A stretch of DNA of 64,000 nt from Celoporthe dispersa (taxonomy: Eukaryota; Ascomycota; Sordariomycetes; Diaporthales; Cryphonectriaceae), in the NCBI GenBank assembly GCA_016584495.1, contig WAID01000001.1, positions 1,116,001 through 1,180,000 of the forward strand, read 5' to 3'. This document shows, in pieces, positions 48,101-59,762 of this stretch. The position numbers and the translations under genes are program-made. Under the pieces are notes generated by a model, which made no database searches, had not been told where the DNA came from, and saw nothing but the letters and a program-made list of their open reading frames with translations. Every line of letters begins with the position of its first letter. Position 1 is the stretch's first letter.

Positions 48101-48493
48101 CAGAGACGATTGAGTGGACGCCGGCCCCCAAGAAGACCGCGAAAAACCACCACAACATTACGTGGTCCAGAGGGAAAACGCAGTCGCTCAGATCAGCTCA
48201 AACCCCTGTACTGTTAACCTTGGTATCTCGACCATCAGCTCGGGGGTGGCTGTTCCGCATGAGAGCCAACTCAAGCCCTGAAAGGACCTCAGCAGTATAG
48301 GCGATGGGAATGAACTTTCATTTCCCCGCGGCTTTGGACAAATTATCGAGTTACAAGAAAAAGATCACGACACTATTCAGATACGCTCGAGATATCATCG
48401 CTAGTCCTCACCCGCCTACCTCTTTCCAGGAAACCCAAGCGCCTCGTCTGTTGAGACTCCCAGAGCGGCGCGCCAGCTGACAAGGTCGCCACG
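45185..48493. other. 3.3 kb gene-free, partly AT-rich region
   Basis: No exon with family features. A C11 run lies at 45637-45647; 46100-47200 is markedly more AT-rich than the rest of the window and holds a near-perfect palindrome at 46918-46947. An open frame at 47849-48217 has no recognisable features. Confidence 0.45.
46918..46947. repeat. 14-bp inverted repeat (palindrome)
   Basis: AAGCTTGTTCTATA, one A, then the reverse complement TATAGAAC-AAGCTT interrupted by a single G. It could form a hairpin or mark a terminal repeat remnant. Confidence 0.6.
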
Positions 48494-48874
48494 ATGGAAT
48501 CAATATCCACTCTCAACCACTTTTTCCTCGTTCTCGTCATAGCTCTGCTCACCTTCTCCAGCTCTGTCATAGCAGACCACGAAACGGACCAAGACGGAAG
48601 CTCCGGCATGAGCTCCGGAATACCGTTGACGAGCCCCAAAGACAATGGCGACAAGACGGGCAACAACACTGCCGCGGGTACAGACTCGATTGATCTTATC
48701 GGCGACCAGCCGATGACAGTGCAGTTGGGAGCGGGATTCATCGTGGGCTGCGTGACGGGGGTGATTTTGTATGCGACGGTGAGGTTGTGTTGCAGGGTCT
48801 CGCAGAGGAGTCCGGCGGGCAGGAGAAGACGGGGGGATCGGATGGGAACCACAGGGAGACGGTGCCTGCATTAG
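48494..48874 (+). CDS. Small predicted type I membrane protein
   Basis: Single exon, 126 residues, no family recognised. A signal peptide (hydrophobic core LVLVIALLTFSSSVIA, cut near ADHE) is followed by a short acidic, Ser/Gly/Asn-rich ectodomain with one N-glycosylation sequon (NNTA). One transmembrane helix (LGAGFIVGCVTGVILYATV) and a strongly basic cytosolic tail (SPAGRRRRGDR) complete the expected type I topology. The coherent order of these elements is the reason to accept this frame over overlapping antisense frames. It converges on the kynurenine monooxygenase gene with a 140-base gap. Confidence 0.6.
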   Translation: MESISTLNHFFLVLVIALLTFSSSVIADHETDQDGSSGMSSGIPLTSPKDNGDKTGNNTAAGTDSIDLIGDQPMTVQLGAGFIVGCVTGVILYATVRLCCRVSQRSPAGRRRRGDRMGTTGRRCLH

Positions 48875-49014
48875 TGGAAGTCTGAGCGAAGAAAATAGAT
48901 ATAAGGGTTATCTAAATATGATCATTGTTTGCTTCTTTTGGGCATACTTGAGCCGTTGATTTGACTTGTAGCACATACACACCTGCGCAGCCACGCCTTT
49001 TTCTAGTTTCCTTC

Positions 49015-50660
49015 TCACCGTCTAAAAGCGCCAGCCACGGCTTCGAACATGGCGCCGAGACTCGTCTCAGCCACCCTCCGGTACCTAACCCACACCACAG
49101 CCGCGCCCACCAAGACCGGCAGTCCCACCGCGCCAAAGAAGGTCCTCATCAGCATCTTACCCTGGTGCTCGCTCCGCGCGATGACCTCCGAGTAGCGCTC
49201 GTTGCTAAACGACACGCGGCTGTATTTCGTCTGCCAGCCCAGGCTGGGTAGGTACTTGCTCAGGCTCTCCTCCAAGAGCTTGCGCAGCCTGTAGGCAGGT
49301 GACAGGACGCTGGCGCGCATCTCGGTGTAGTTCTGTAGGGCGAGGTCGTTGATGCTGTGCGCGTCCGGGACGCGGTGGGCGGTGTACTCGTCTAGCGCCC
49401 TCGCCCAGTCCGCGGCGGGGGATTTGTCGAGGAAGGTGAACAGGGTGCGGACGTCTTCTAGCCCGGCATTCATGCCCTGGCCGTAGAAAGGCACCATGGC
49501 GTGCGCAGCGTCGCCGAGGAGCACGACGGAGGAGGAGTAGTGGTGTGGCTTGCACTTGATGGTGATGAGGGGGAGGTGTGGGTTCCTCTCGAAGGAAGCG
49601 ATCAGCTCTTTGGCTGGGATGAGTGATGTGACGCCGGGAAAGTGCTGGTCGAAGAAGGCTGGCACGTTGGCGGGGTTGCTCTCTAGATAGGCATACTTCT
49701 CGCCAGGGGCGAACAGTGTGCACGTAAAGGTGCCGTCCTCGCTCGGGATAGCGATGAACATGAACTCCTTGCCGGGCCAGATGTGCAGGTGGTTGGGCGA
49801 GATTCGGAACTGGCTCATGGGGTCCATGTGCTGGTGGCCCTCCTTGGGCTGGATTTGGAACTCGCACCATAGCGTGTCGATGTACCGCTGCTCGTAGTCC
49901 ATGCGCGTGTACTTCATCATGTGGTAGCGCACCGAAGAGTGGGCACCGTCCGCGCCGAGCATGAGGTCGAAGTCGATCTCGATCTCCTCTGGCCTGGCGT
50001 CGGGTTCTGTCCCATTGCGCTTCTCGAACCAGGCCTTACGCCTGCGGAAGTCGGCACCTGTGAGCTTGTGGTTGAAGAAAAACTTGACGTTGGGCATGGC
50101 CTCGAGGACGTCAAGCAGCCGCTTGTTCAGCCCGCCGCGGTCGACGGCAAATATGGTCTGATCGGGCAGGTCAGCAGGGGATTCTTGCGCATCCTGGACT
50201 GAGCAAGACTCACCCGGCCATGGACATCGTAGTCCTGCGATTCCTCATATAGATCCCCGTTCGCTTTCCTGCCGTGAATCATGCGGCCCCTCATGGGGAT
50301 TGTGGCTGCCAGGACGTGATCGAGCAGCTTGCGCTCTCCGTCTGGCGTGTTTGGCTCGGCATGCTGCATAGCAGTTATGCCTCGTACCGAGAGGGCCAGG
50401 TTAATGGATTTTGTGAAGTTGAGCGGGACAGTGGAGGGGTCTCTGAGATCTGTGTGTGGTTCGTCAGAGTCCACATTGAAAGATGACCTTATGAGACACG
50501 TCTACCTGAGGGAAAGAGGCCTGGACGTTTAGGAAATTGACGACGTACCATTTCGCAGCTCGTAAATCTCAACATCATGACCTCTCTGCGCAGCGTAGAG
50601 AGCAGCCAGGGACCCAACCGGGCCAGCTCCGACGACGATAACTTTTGTTGTTGAGGACAT
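49015..50660 (-). CDS. bna4: Kynurenine 3-monooxygenase
   Basis: FAD- and NADPH-dependent hydroxylase turning L-kynurenine into 3-hydroxykynurenine, in tryptophan breakdown and de novo NAD synthesis; anchored in the outer mitochondrial membrane. Exons 50660-50549, 50449-50214 and 50157-49015 give 496 residues with all phases closing. Signatures: GAGPVG dinucleotide motif at the N-terminus, SINLALSVRG, IHGRKANGDLYEES, LMLGADGAHSSVR, and the FAD-ribityl motif GDAAHAMVPFYGQGMNAG. A C-terminal hydrophobic helix (VGLPVLVGAAVVWVRY) is the expected membrane anchor. It shares a divergent promoter with the methionine aminopeptidase gene. Confidence 0.95.
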
Positions 50661-51506
50661 GATTGATGTGATTTGGTTGTTGGTTAAGAGTAGGAAGTCT
50701 CATACCTCTAGGAGAGACATAGATTCGCTCTTTTCCTGAATTAATATGGGAGGCAAGTCCGATTTAGGACCCGTGGTGATGAGGCGGAAGTCCGGAAGGG
50801 CGGAACTTTGATAATTCGGAACAAGGCTTTGATTACGAGGTTTAGTGACCTCACGAGACTAACCGACTATCAAGTTTAGAAAAATAAGTAGATAAACGGG
50901 TCATATCAGTACATATAAGAAAAATAGAGAAGACCTTTCAAAGGCTGGCATGGAGGCCCCAATATACATCTATGCAGCATGTCTCATAGTATTTGAACAC
51001 ACTGTGTTTGATCAGAAACACTCCTTGTTCCTCTCATCGTTTTTTTTCTCTCTTGTGGCGATGCTAGAGACATGGCGTTACAGTTGGGTCCAGGCCCGGC
51101 TACAGCCGGTTGACCCTTCTGAATGGCACCACTCTACTGGGGCAGATGGTACCTGGTTAGGTACTTCTGGGCAGGTTGCTGCGGGACCTTCAGAGTCAGT
51201 GGCTTAGGTAAGACATGAGGGGTCCAGGACCCCCAAAGCCCTGTCTGTCATAGTAAATCCCTGCAGGTAACTTTCTTGACTGCCGCACGATCCTACAGTA
51301 AGTCGCTGTTCCTGATCAGCGCTCAAGGTTGACGAGGCAGACTCCTAGTGATTTCAGTGATCGCGCAAACAGATACCTGTCTCTGTGTCACTCTCCAGCA
51401 TCTGAATTGATCTTTCCTCTTCTATATATCCCAGCCTGCACACGAGAAGCTTTGAATCTCATACAACACAGAGAGCGCCTTCACAATCTCTAACCACCCC
51501 ACAACG
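50661..51506. promoter_or_regulatory. Divergent promoter between bna4 and methionine aminopeptidase genes
   Basis: No exon recognised; a TATATAT element at 51423-51429 lies about 80 bases before the aminopeptidase start. Confidence 0.45.
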
Positions 51507-53006
51507 ATGGCTGAAGAACCTCCTACCAAGCGCAAGTGCCTCAGCGCTGACTGCGACAATGATGCTGGGTCTCTGCAGTGCCCTACATGCTTGAAGTTGG
51601 GAATTAAGGACAGCTACTTCTGTTCTCAGGATTGTTTCAAGAAGAACTGGGTTAGTCCTCTTGTCTGGCACATGATGACTTCTTGCACCCTGGCCCGGCA
51701 CCTCCGCCTCTGTCATCCTCACCATGGGCCCTCTCGGCTTCAGAGACACCAGCAACATTACTATGTGATCTCGTGTACTGACAGACTCTGACCTGTTCCA
51801 GGGCACACACAAGTCAATGCACAAGCAGGAGAACAGTATTGTCCACAACATCTTCCCACCAAAGATAGTGTCTAAACCTGATCCAGAAACTGGCGACTAC
51901 AACCCCTTCCCGACCTTCTCCTACACCGGCCCCCTGCGCCCCGTTTATCCTCTCTCCGAGCGACGCAAAATCCCCGAAACCATCCCCCACCCAGACTATG
52001 CGAGAGACGGCATACCCAAGCTTGGACGGTCCATAGTCAACCGGAATAAGGTCGAGCAGCTGGACAAGAAGGGACAGGATGCAATGCGCAAGGTCTGCCG
52101 GCTGGCGCGAGAGGTCCTCGATATCGCGGCTGCTGCGCTCAGGCCTGGAATGACCACGGACGAGATCGACAAGATCGTGCACGAGGAGTGTATCAAGCGC
52201 GATGTGAGTGTGGCAGGCAGGCCGGCAGGCAGGCAGACAGACAGGCAGGGAGAGAGGACACCAGACCAGACTGACGCGCTACTAGTCCTACCCGTCGCCG
52301 TTGAACTACAATATGTTCCCCAAGTCCGTATGTACCTCTGTCAACGAGGTCATCTGCCACGGTATTCCTGATCGGTACGTCCTGAAGGACGGCGACATCA
52401 TCAACCTGGACGTGACGCTATACCACAAGGGCTACCACGGGGACCTGAACGAGACATACTACGTGGGCGACAAGGCCAGGGCAGACCCAGACACGGTGCG
52501 CGTGGTCGAGACGGCACGGGAGTGCCTGGAGGAGGCCATCAAGCTGGTCAAGCCGGGCACCCTCTACCGCGAGTTCGGCAACGTGATCGAGAGGCACGCC
52601 AAGGACAAGAACTGCAGCGTTATCCGGACCTACGTCGGCCACGGCATCAACAAGATCTTCCACTGCCCGCCCAACATCCCTCACTACGCCAAGAATAAGG
52701 CTGTCGGCGAGTGCAAGCCCGGTCAGACCTTCACCATCGAGCCCATGATTGCGCTCGGCAAGTACCGTGACGTGACTTGGCCGGACAACTGGACCAGCAC
52801 GACCGTGGATGGAAAGAAGACGGCCCAGTTCGGTAAGCTCACGTGCCCCTCCCCCTTCGTGTACAGAAGGTGAAAGATACTAATCAGCGCTCACCACAGA
52901 GCACACCTTGCTTGTGACCGAGGACGGTGTCGAGGTCTTGACAGCGCGCCAACCGGATTCCCCTGGAGGTCCGATAACGACGCCCGAGGCAGCAGCAGCT
53001 GCATGA
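51507..53006 (+). CDS. map1: Methionine aminopeptidase type 1 with N-terminal zinc finger
   Basis: Removes the initiator methionine from nascent proteins at the ribosome. Exons 51507-51650, 51802-52203, 52286-52832 and 52900-53006 give 399 residues, frames intact. The N-terminal zinc finger (CLSADCDNDAGSLQCPTC then SYFCSQDCFKKNW) is the type 1 eukaryotic ribosome-binding module. The pita-bread domain has the substrate histidine in EVICHGIPD, metal ligands in NLDVTLYHKGYHGDLNETY (both aspartates), VGHGI, TIEPM and TEDGVEVLT. Length and order match yeast Map1. The intron at 52204-52285 contains a GGCA repeat. Confidence 0.96.
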
Positions 53007-53999
53007 AAGCGACGGAGCATGCGTGGTGAAAGGGACCGCGATTCATGGCCGTTCTGAGATGATGAGGTCGAAGGTTTCTTTTTGGCACAAGGTCAAGCGA
53101 TTTCTCTCTCAGCCTAGCGGTCGTCAAATTTAGCCCTGCGCAGCTACGTAGTAATATTCAACACAAGAAAAAGAAGATAAGACGAAGAGCTCTGAGGAGG
53201 ATGGAGGCTCAGACTTGCAGGATAATCTGTGACATGTTGCTCTTGCTCAAGCCGCTGTATTGCAGTACCACTCACTCAGTGGACCCCGAACGCTGAGTGT
53301 GGTAGGCTGGTCGGGCGGCAGGGCTGGCTGCTGGGGAGCTCGCGCCACAGAGTTCGCCAGCCACCTGGTCGCTAACATGCGGAGCTCTACGATTGGGTAC
53401 GGCGTGAGCACCAGGGGTGGGGGCCCCGACACCATACCGACTTCAGCGCTGCCGCTCGGCAAGCTTCCAAGGCTGTAGCGGTAAAGCGGATACGGGCTAT
53501 CAAGGATGGCAGGGAACGGCAAGCATTTTTGGCCTACGTCGACGCTGGGGCGAGCGGAGGGGGAGGAGACCTGGCTGCTGAGCCGCTTTCATCATCCTGC
53601 CCACCTTCTACAGCTGTCGCCGCTGCTACTGCCACTGCTGCCCTTCTCGCCCTCAACCCAACGTCGTCAGACAATACCTGCCACCTACACCAGTCTTCTC
53701 GAGGACACGTCTCGCGAGACCTCCCATTGTCACCACCGTACCGAGGACCCGCTATCCCAAGCTGTCCTGATCTCGACCTCTGCAAGCTCACGCGCGTACC
53801 CGAGTCCAGAAAAAACTTCGGCGCCCCCGGTCCCTGTTTACATCTGATCTCTGCACCTTGACAGCTGCACGATATCATCATCGCCGCCTCGAGGACTGAA
53901 GCTTCAAGGCGCGACCGGGCCAAGAAGGTGTAACGAGGATACGACTTTCAACAGGCCAGATAGAACAGCACTGTCAAGCGACAACAGACCACCGTCAAG
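53007..53999. other. Intergenic region, promoter of erv14
   Basis: No exon recognised. It contains an imperfect stem-loop at 53266-53304 and a long leader-like stretch before the ATG at 54000. Confidence 0.45.
53266..53304. repeat. Imperfect stem-loop
   Basis: TACCACTCACTCAG and CTGAGTGTGGTA are inverted repeats (12 pairs, a two-base bulge) separated by 13 bases. Confidence 0.45.
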
Positions 54000-54728
54000 A
54001 TGTCTGGAGAGGCGTGGCTATTCCTCTTCGCGGTGTTGATAAATGCCGTCAACTTGTTTCTGCAGGTCTTCTTCACCATCATGTACAGCGATCTGGAATG
54101 GTATGTTGCGCTCCGGCCCCGTATTGCACCGCCTGGAGAGGGGCTTCATCTGCCCTCTCCTGTGGTGCTTGTGTTGTATCCGTGTCGTGTCGTATTGTCA
54201 TGGCTACCAGCTGACGTGCATTTTCTCCCATAGCGACTACATCAACCCCATCGACCTCTGCAACCGCCTGAACACCTATATCATCCCTGAGGCTGCCGTA
54301 CACGGCTTCCTGACCTTCTTGTTCCTCATCAACGGATATTGGCTGCCGCTGATCCTCAACCTCCCGCTGTTGGCGTGGAATGTCAAGAAGTACGTCATGG
54401 TCGAGTCCAACCCGAGCTTTCTGGGGATAGAATGGGAAAAGGGTCGAGGGGGGGGCTAATGGAGTTGGGTATGCTGACGTGCCTGCGGTAGGATCGTTGA
54501 GAACACACACTTACTCGACGCGACCGAGATCTTTCGGAAGCTTAATGTGCACAAGAAGGTAAGAGGGAGTACTCGCACCGCACCCGAGCCTTCTTTAGGA
54601 TCAGTGCCAGGTAAAGCTGACACGCGAGGCAACAGGAATCCTTCATCAAGCTTGGCTTCCACCTGGTCATGTTCTTCTTCTACCTCTACAGCATGATCGT
54701 CGCCCTGATCAAGGACGAGACGAACTAG
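54000..54728 (+). CDS. erv14: ER cargo receptor of the cornichon family (Erv14)
   Basis: Sorts membrane proteins into COPII vesicles leaving the endoplasmic reticulum. Four exons (54000-54100, 54234-54389, 54492-54558, 54636-54728) give 138 residues, the same length as yeast Erv14, with all phases closing. The protein has three membrane helices: AWLFLFAVLINAVNLFLQVF at the N-terminus, GFLTFLFLINGYWLPLILN, and LVMFFFYLYSMIVALI at the C-terminus. The cornichon signature DLEC-DYINPIDLCNRLN follows helix 1, and the cytosolic loop LDATEIFRKLNVHKKES is the COPII-binding region. Confidence 0.96.
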
Positions 54729-55736
54729 ATGGTCGTCTTGGAACTGCGCCAGGTTGTGCAGACTCATCACGTTCATTCATGTTGCGGGCGATGAGGTATA
54801 ACCGCCTGTCCATAGGAACGTGCATGAGCTGCTCTGGCGCTTAGGGCGAGGTTTCATCCTCGAGCATTGTTAAGGCGCTGTTCAGGAAGCGTGCAACTCA
54901 TGTCAGGGAGGAAGGGGGACAGAGGCGGAGACCAGCCGCGACGTGGTGGCCGTGCTCGGGAGCAGAAGTTACGTGCGAGTCGGGGAGGGGCGGTACTGGG
55001 TATTGTGGGATGACACCCGCCCATGTCGCTACGATCATTCCTATGTTGTCTATGAGTGGTGGTGGGAAATGTGCCATCCTACTTTTTTTTCTTGTTTTTT
55101 TGGTGGGTTTGGAAAGAGGAGTCAAGGAACCTCGAGGCGCAGGCGAGAATTTGATGGATGACTAGCCGACTTGACTTGTCATTCTACCGCAAATACCTCT
55201 ACCCAATTTCTCTTTTTGATACCCTCTCCGCCTGGAAACAGGATAGGAAATGTAGGACTAGGACCGTTCAATGTGGTCTCGTCGAGACATGAAACTCTGG
55301 CGTACAGTATGACTTTCTTTGGGGGGGGGAGGATCGTAAGGGGCCTATCAGTCTGCCTATCTAAACTTTGGCAGTAACATTGAAAGAAGGGTGAAGAGAG
55401 AAGAGGAAAAAAGGGGGAGGAGGAGGGGGCGGGAGAAAAAAAAACCGTAGAGAGAGAGATCTTATTTGATGCTATCGATCGTTGAGTATTTGTCCACAGG
55501 TTCTTAAGCTGCCCTGCCTGCTGCTGGTGGTGCTGGTGTGTATAAGAATCTACTTAAGTAAGCACGCTAAGTACAGTATTGGCCCCAACCCCATACAAAG
55601 TGCAGTGGAACGCATCTTGCCTGCCGCTGTGCGCCTGTCGCAACCCATTATTTTGGACTTTCCAAGCACAAGGCGACCTTCTAACTTAGCAACAACATTG
55701 GCATATTAATCATACTCGACACGTGGGCCTACAGCA
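54729..55736. other. Intergenic region
   Basis: 1 kb, no exon recognised; an A/G-rich purine tract at 55390-55460 lies upstream of the Prp17 gene. Confidence 0.4.
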
Positions 55737-57361
55737 ATGGCAGACTTCGGCGCCTATCCGCCAAACATGGCGCCGCAGGACGCCCTCGTCGTCCGCGAAC
55801 AAGCCGGCCCCGAACATGCCGTCGTACAATACACAGGCGAAGACCTCGCGCGGCCCAAGGCCGGACCCATGAACCCCTTCCGCGACGACTCGAACACGTT
55901 ATCCTTGCAGCAGGGCGGCTCGTCATCTCTCAAGCGCAAGAATGTCCTCACCGGTTTCGCGACCGAGACGTACCTGAGCGAACACACCTTCCGCGCAAAA
56001 CACCGCGCCGTGGAGCGCGGGGGCGGGCCACAGAGGGAGGCGATGAGCGGGAAGGAGCTCAAGGAAGAGGCGGCGGCAAACAGGCGGCGGAGGGAGGGAA
56101 AGGGGAGCGCGCTTGTTGCGGACGGCGACGGGGCGTACCAGGGGCCGTGGGCCAAGTATAAGCGGGCGGAGTATGACGAGGTGGACGACGAGGCGGAGCT
56201 GGGGAGCGACGAGGAGTACGAGGTGGTATACGAGGACGAGGATGGGGACGACATTGTGGAGAGCGGCACGGTGGTGTCCGCGCCGGCGGAGGCCCTGACG
56301 AGACGGATAGAGGTCGAAGAGATGGGCGACGAGACGACGACCTTCCACGGGGAGAGCGAGTTCGACTACCAGGGGCGGACATACATGCATGTCCCACAGG
56401 ATCTGGACATCGACCTCCGGAAGGAGGTGGGCAGCGCCACGAATTACATACCGAAGAAGATGGTGCACACGTGGAAACACCACACGAAGGCCATCACGTC
56501 GCTGCGCTTCTTCCCCTACAGCGGGCATCTGCTGCTGTCTGGCTCGGCGGACACGACGATCAAGATCTGGGACGTCTACCACCAGAAGGAGCTCCTGCGG
56601 ACATACTCGGGACATTCCAAGTCGATATCGGACCTCGCCTTCAACCACGATGGCACGCGCTTCCTGTCGGGGTCGTATGACCGGCAGATGAAGCTGTGGG
56701 ACACGGAGACGGGCAAATGCATCAGCAAGTTCAGCACGGGCAGCACACCGCACTGTGTCGTGTTCAACCCGACGCCGGAGCACGGCCACGAGTTCCTGGC
56801 GGGCATGCACGACAAGAAGATTGTCCAGTTCGACACGCGCGGGGGCAACGAGACGGTGCAGGAGTACGACCACCACCTGGCGGCGATCAACACCATCACG
56901 TTCACAAAGGCCGGCGACCGGTTCATGACGACAAGCGACGACAAGTCGCTGCGCGCGTGGGACTACAACATCCCTGTGCCCATCAAGTACATCGCCGAGA
57001 CGTACATGTTCCCCATGACGCGGAGCGCGATGCACCCTCGGGCAAGTCCGTCGCGTACCAGAGCAGCGACAACCAGATCGTGGTCTACAACGCGAACGAC
57101 AAGTTCCGCCAGAACAGGAAGAAGAGCTACCGCGGCCACAACAACGCCGGCACGGCCATCGACATCGATATCAGCCCCGACGGGCAGTTCATCGCCAGCG
57201 GCGACACGGCCGGGTATCTGGTGTTTTGGGACTGGAAGACGTGCAAGATGTACCACAAGATCGACACCAAGGACCCCGTCACGTGTGTCAAGTGGCACCC
57301 GCAGGAGACGTCCAAGCTGGTGTCGGCTGGGTCGGACGGCGTGATCCGGTATTGGGATTAA
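55737..57361 (+). CDS. prp17: Pre-mRNA splicing factor Prp17/Cdc40, WD40 protein, frame broken once
   Basis: Spliceosome component needed for the second catalytic step, in the nucleus. Intronless, about 541 residues. The N-terminal half carries the conserved NVLTGFATETYLSEHTF, a Lys/Glu-rich stretch and YMHVPQDLDIDL; the C-terminal half is a seven-blade WD40 propeller (for example SGSADTTIKIWDV, SGSYDRQMKLWDT, SAGSDGVIRYWD). YQSSDNQIVVYNANDKFRQ and KKSYRGHNNAGTAIDIDI are near-diagnostic for Prp17. One base is missing in the CCC at 57035-57037, which would truncate the propeller and scramble the end. As Prp17 is conserved and important for growth, I read this as a sequence error. Confidence 0.93.
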
Positions 57362-59171
57362 GGGTAGCGATGGGACTCGAGGCATCAGTTCAAAATATGG
57401 GACTACGGTCTATGAACAGCATAGAAATCACTTTTGGTGTCTTTTATCTCGACGCCAAACTCGTCTCGCACCAGGACCTCAAACACGTATGCTCACTTAA
57501 GAGCCGTGCAACGAGAGGGACAGACGTAGCAAGCAGGGCGTCCTCTTGGCATTGGACGGAGCCCATATGAGAGTGAGAACATGGAGATGCAACCTTTACT
57601 TTTTTTTTTTGGGCCAAACCCCTCCCCCTCCCCCAAACAGTTCGGTTAACCCAGCGCTCCCGGAAACTCTCGAGGCCCACACGGACTGGCCCGCAATAAG
57701 AACCAACCGCTGCGGCAAACGGCACATGTCAGATTTGGGGGACCTCCGAAGAACGAACAATCATATGGTCCAGACTCCGGTTCCAAGAATAGAACTTTGA
57801 AATCATTTTTATTTCCTCCCTCCCAGGGCACCCAGGGTTCCGCCATCCCTCGAGGTGAGATCTTCCCGCTGCTCTGGTGCAACCCTCCTCCTCTCGCGGG
57901 GGGGGGGGGGGGTTTGGGGAAAACGGAAACAGTGCGCCAGGATCTGCCCAGATTGGGATCGTTGAGCCGTTGTTGGATTCAAAGTAGACTGGCAATTTGG
58001 CACTACTGCTTAGTGCAGCAGGGGGACGGTGCGGAAAGAACATACGGCTCTGGGAGGGAAGGGGAGGACCAGTGTCTTGGAAGGGTTCATCCTTGGAGCC
58101 ACTTGTCAGCTGTCATCTCGCCAAAAGAGCTGTTCGCTGACGGAGAAGAGGGAAGGAGAAGAAGAAGAAGCAGAATGGCCCTGCCTGGTGGTTCCTGCCT
58201 GGGCTCTGCTGTCACTGGGAAGGTGTAGGCAGGAAGGAGCAATTAACAGGGTCTAGCCATCAACAGGGACTACAACAGGGTCTCATACATAGTACAAGGC
58301 TTAATTGTGAAGGGGTGAAGGGGTGAGGGAGGGGGGAAGGGAGGTTCCGAGCCAGCTCTGCGTTAGAGGACTACTTTTCTTCTCCGTCTTCATCATCAAC
58401 AACAGTGATTCCATTCTTGCTACACCGGTGATCTTGTGCTCACAAGACCAGTGAGCGACGGCCCGTCCATTCTGCAGGATGCACTGCTAATCAAGAACCC
58501 ACCTCCCTTCCGCACGCTCTTCACGTTCCACCGCATACGTCGAAGCGGTCTGGGTTTACCACTCTGGAAGTACTTAGTACGGGGATACTGACAGCAGGTC
58601 CTGAGGGGGGGAGGGATCGGCCTCGGCATGAGAGGGCGCACTGGGGATGGGGTCCGTCTGCCGGCTCATCTCAGGGTGCCCCATCTTTCTGATCAGGCAG
58701 GGGAATTTACCACAACGGTATATTGTGTACGGGTCGTCTCCACCAGCCAGCCAGCAGGACAGGCAGCAGACACGTCGATACATGCCAAGTACGTACAGAA
58801 GGACTACCTGTCAGGGCGGCTCCAGTTTCTTCAGGCGCCCACGCCTTCTCACGCCCTCCCACTCTTTCTCCTGCAGCAGGCTTGCTGTGACAAGAGTAGT
58901 TGAAGAAAAAACCAACCAGGACCGCTTTGGCGACCCGTCATCCTCTTTTCTGCTGTTGTCAGGATTCCAGACCACCCGACACACCCGCCGTGCCAACAAC
59001 CCCTTGCGCTCTCTCAGCAGTAACTCTTGGGAGGGGATTCCTTCTTTCCGGGCCCCCGGGCGGGTCCATCCAATGAGGCCGCACCTCGCCAGTTGACATT
59101 AGCACCATAGCGCGCCCGCCGAACCCAACCTGTCGATGCGGGAGGGGTGGTGTGGTGTGTGTATGTGTGTA

Positions 59172-59208
<37 letters not shown>

Positions 59209-59762
59209 CACTGTGGGATGCGTCCCCTGGTCATCTTGAATTTCCTCTTGCATAACGAGGATTTGACGCCCAAAATCTTTCCGCTCACTGACCTTGAACT
59301 TGGGACTTGCTACACTGGACTCGAGAGGCACCGAGACACCCTTTCCCCGCGCAACCCCCCCTCCAGCAGAGTATCATCGTCTTCCGCATTCAGCTGAAAG
59401 TACCCTATCCCTTCCTGAACACTCTTCTGGGAGCCTCATCCCGCCGAGCCCTTTTGTGCCGCAGGTTGGGGTCGTCGTCTTGCGCACGAGCCTGAGGGGG
59501 AGAAAGAAAAAAAAGAGAAGGGACACGCGACCACCCCCCAACAGTCGGCCGAATAAAAGCGCCTGCAGTAATTTCACACATATCAAAACAGCCCATCTCG
59601 AGTGAAGAGGAGGAGGAGGAAGAAAAGACGAAGTAGAGGAAAGGAGGAACAAAAAAAAAAAAAAGGCCTTCACGAAAAGAAAAGGAACAAGAAAAGGCTT
59701 TTGAAACGGCGCCTCATGGTCTCCCGACGACGTACCGCCTCCCGCCTCTCATCCGGGCCACA
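57362..59762. other. 2.4 kb intergenic region with low-complexity repeats
   Basis: No exon recognised on either strand. Contains a G15 run at 57898-57912 and a (TG)n tract at 59155-59207; purine-rich leader-like sequence precedes the gene at 59763. Confidence 0.45.
59155..59207. repeat. (TG)n microsatellite
   Basis: Over 50 bases of TG units with a few TA/AT interruptions. Confidence 0.9.

Noticed and set aside
47849..48217. 122-codon open frame upstream of the small membrane protein
   Set aside because: Arg/Pro/Ser-rich with no domain or promoter signs; probably chance.
55923..57035. 370-codon open frame antisense to Prp17
   Set aside because: Antisense of a certain WD40 gene, with Arg/Val/His-biased composition.
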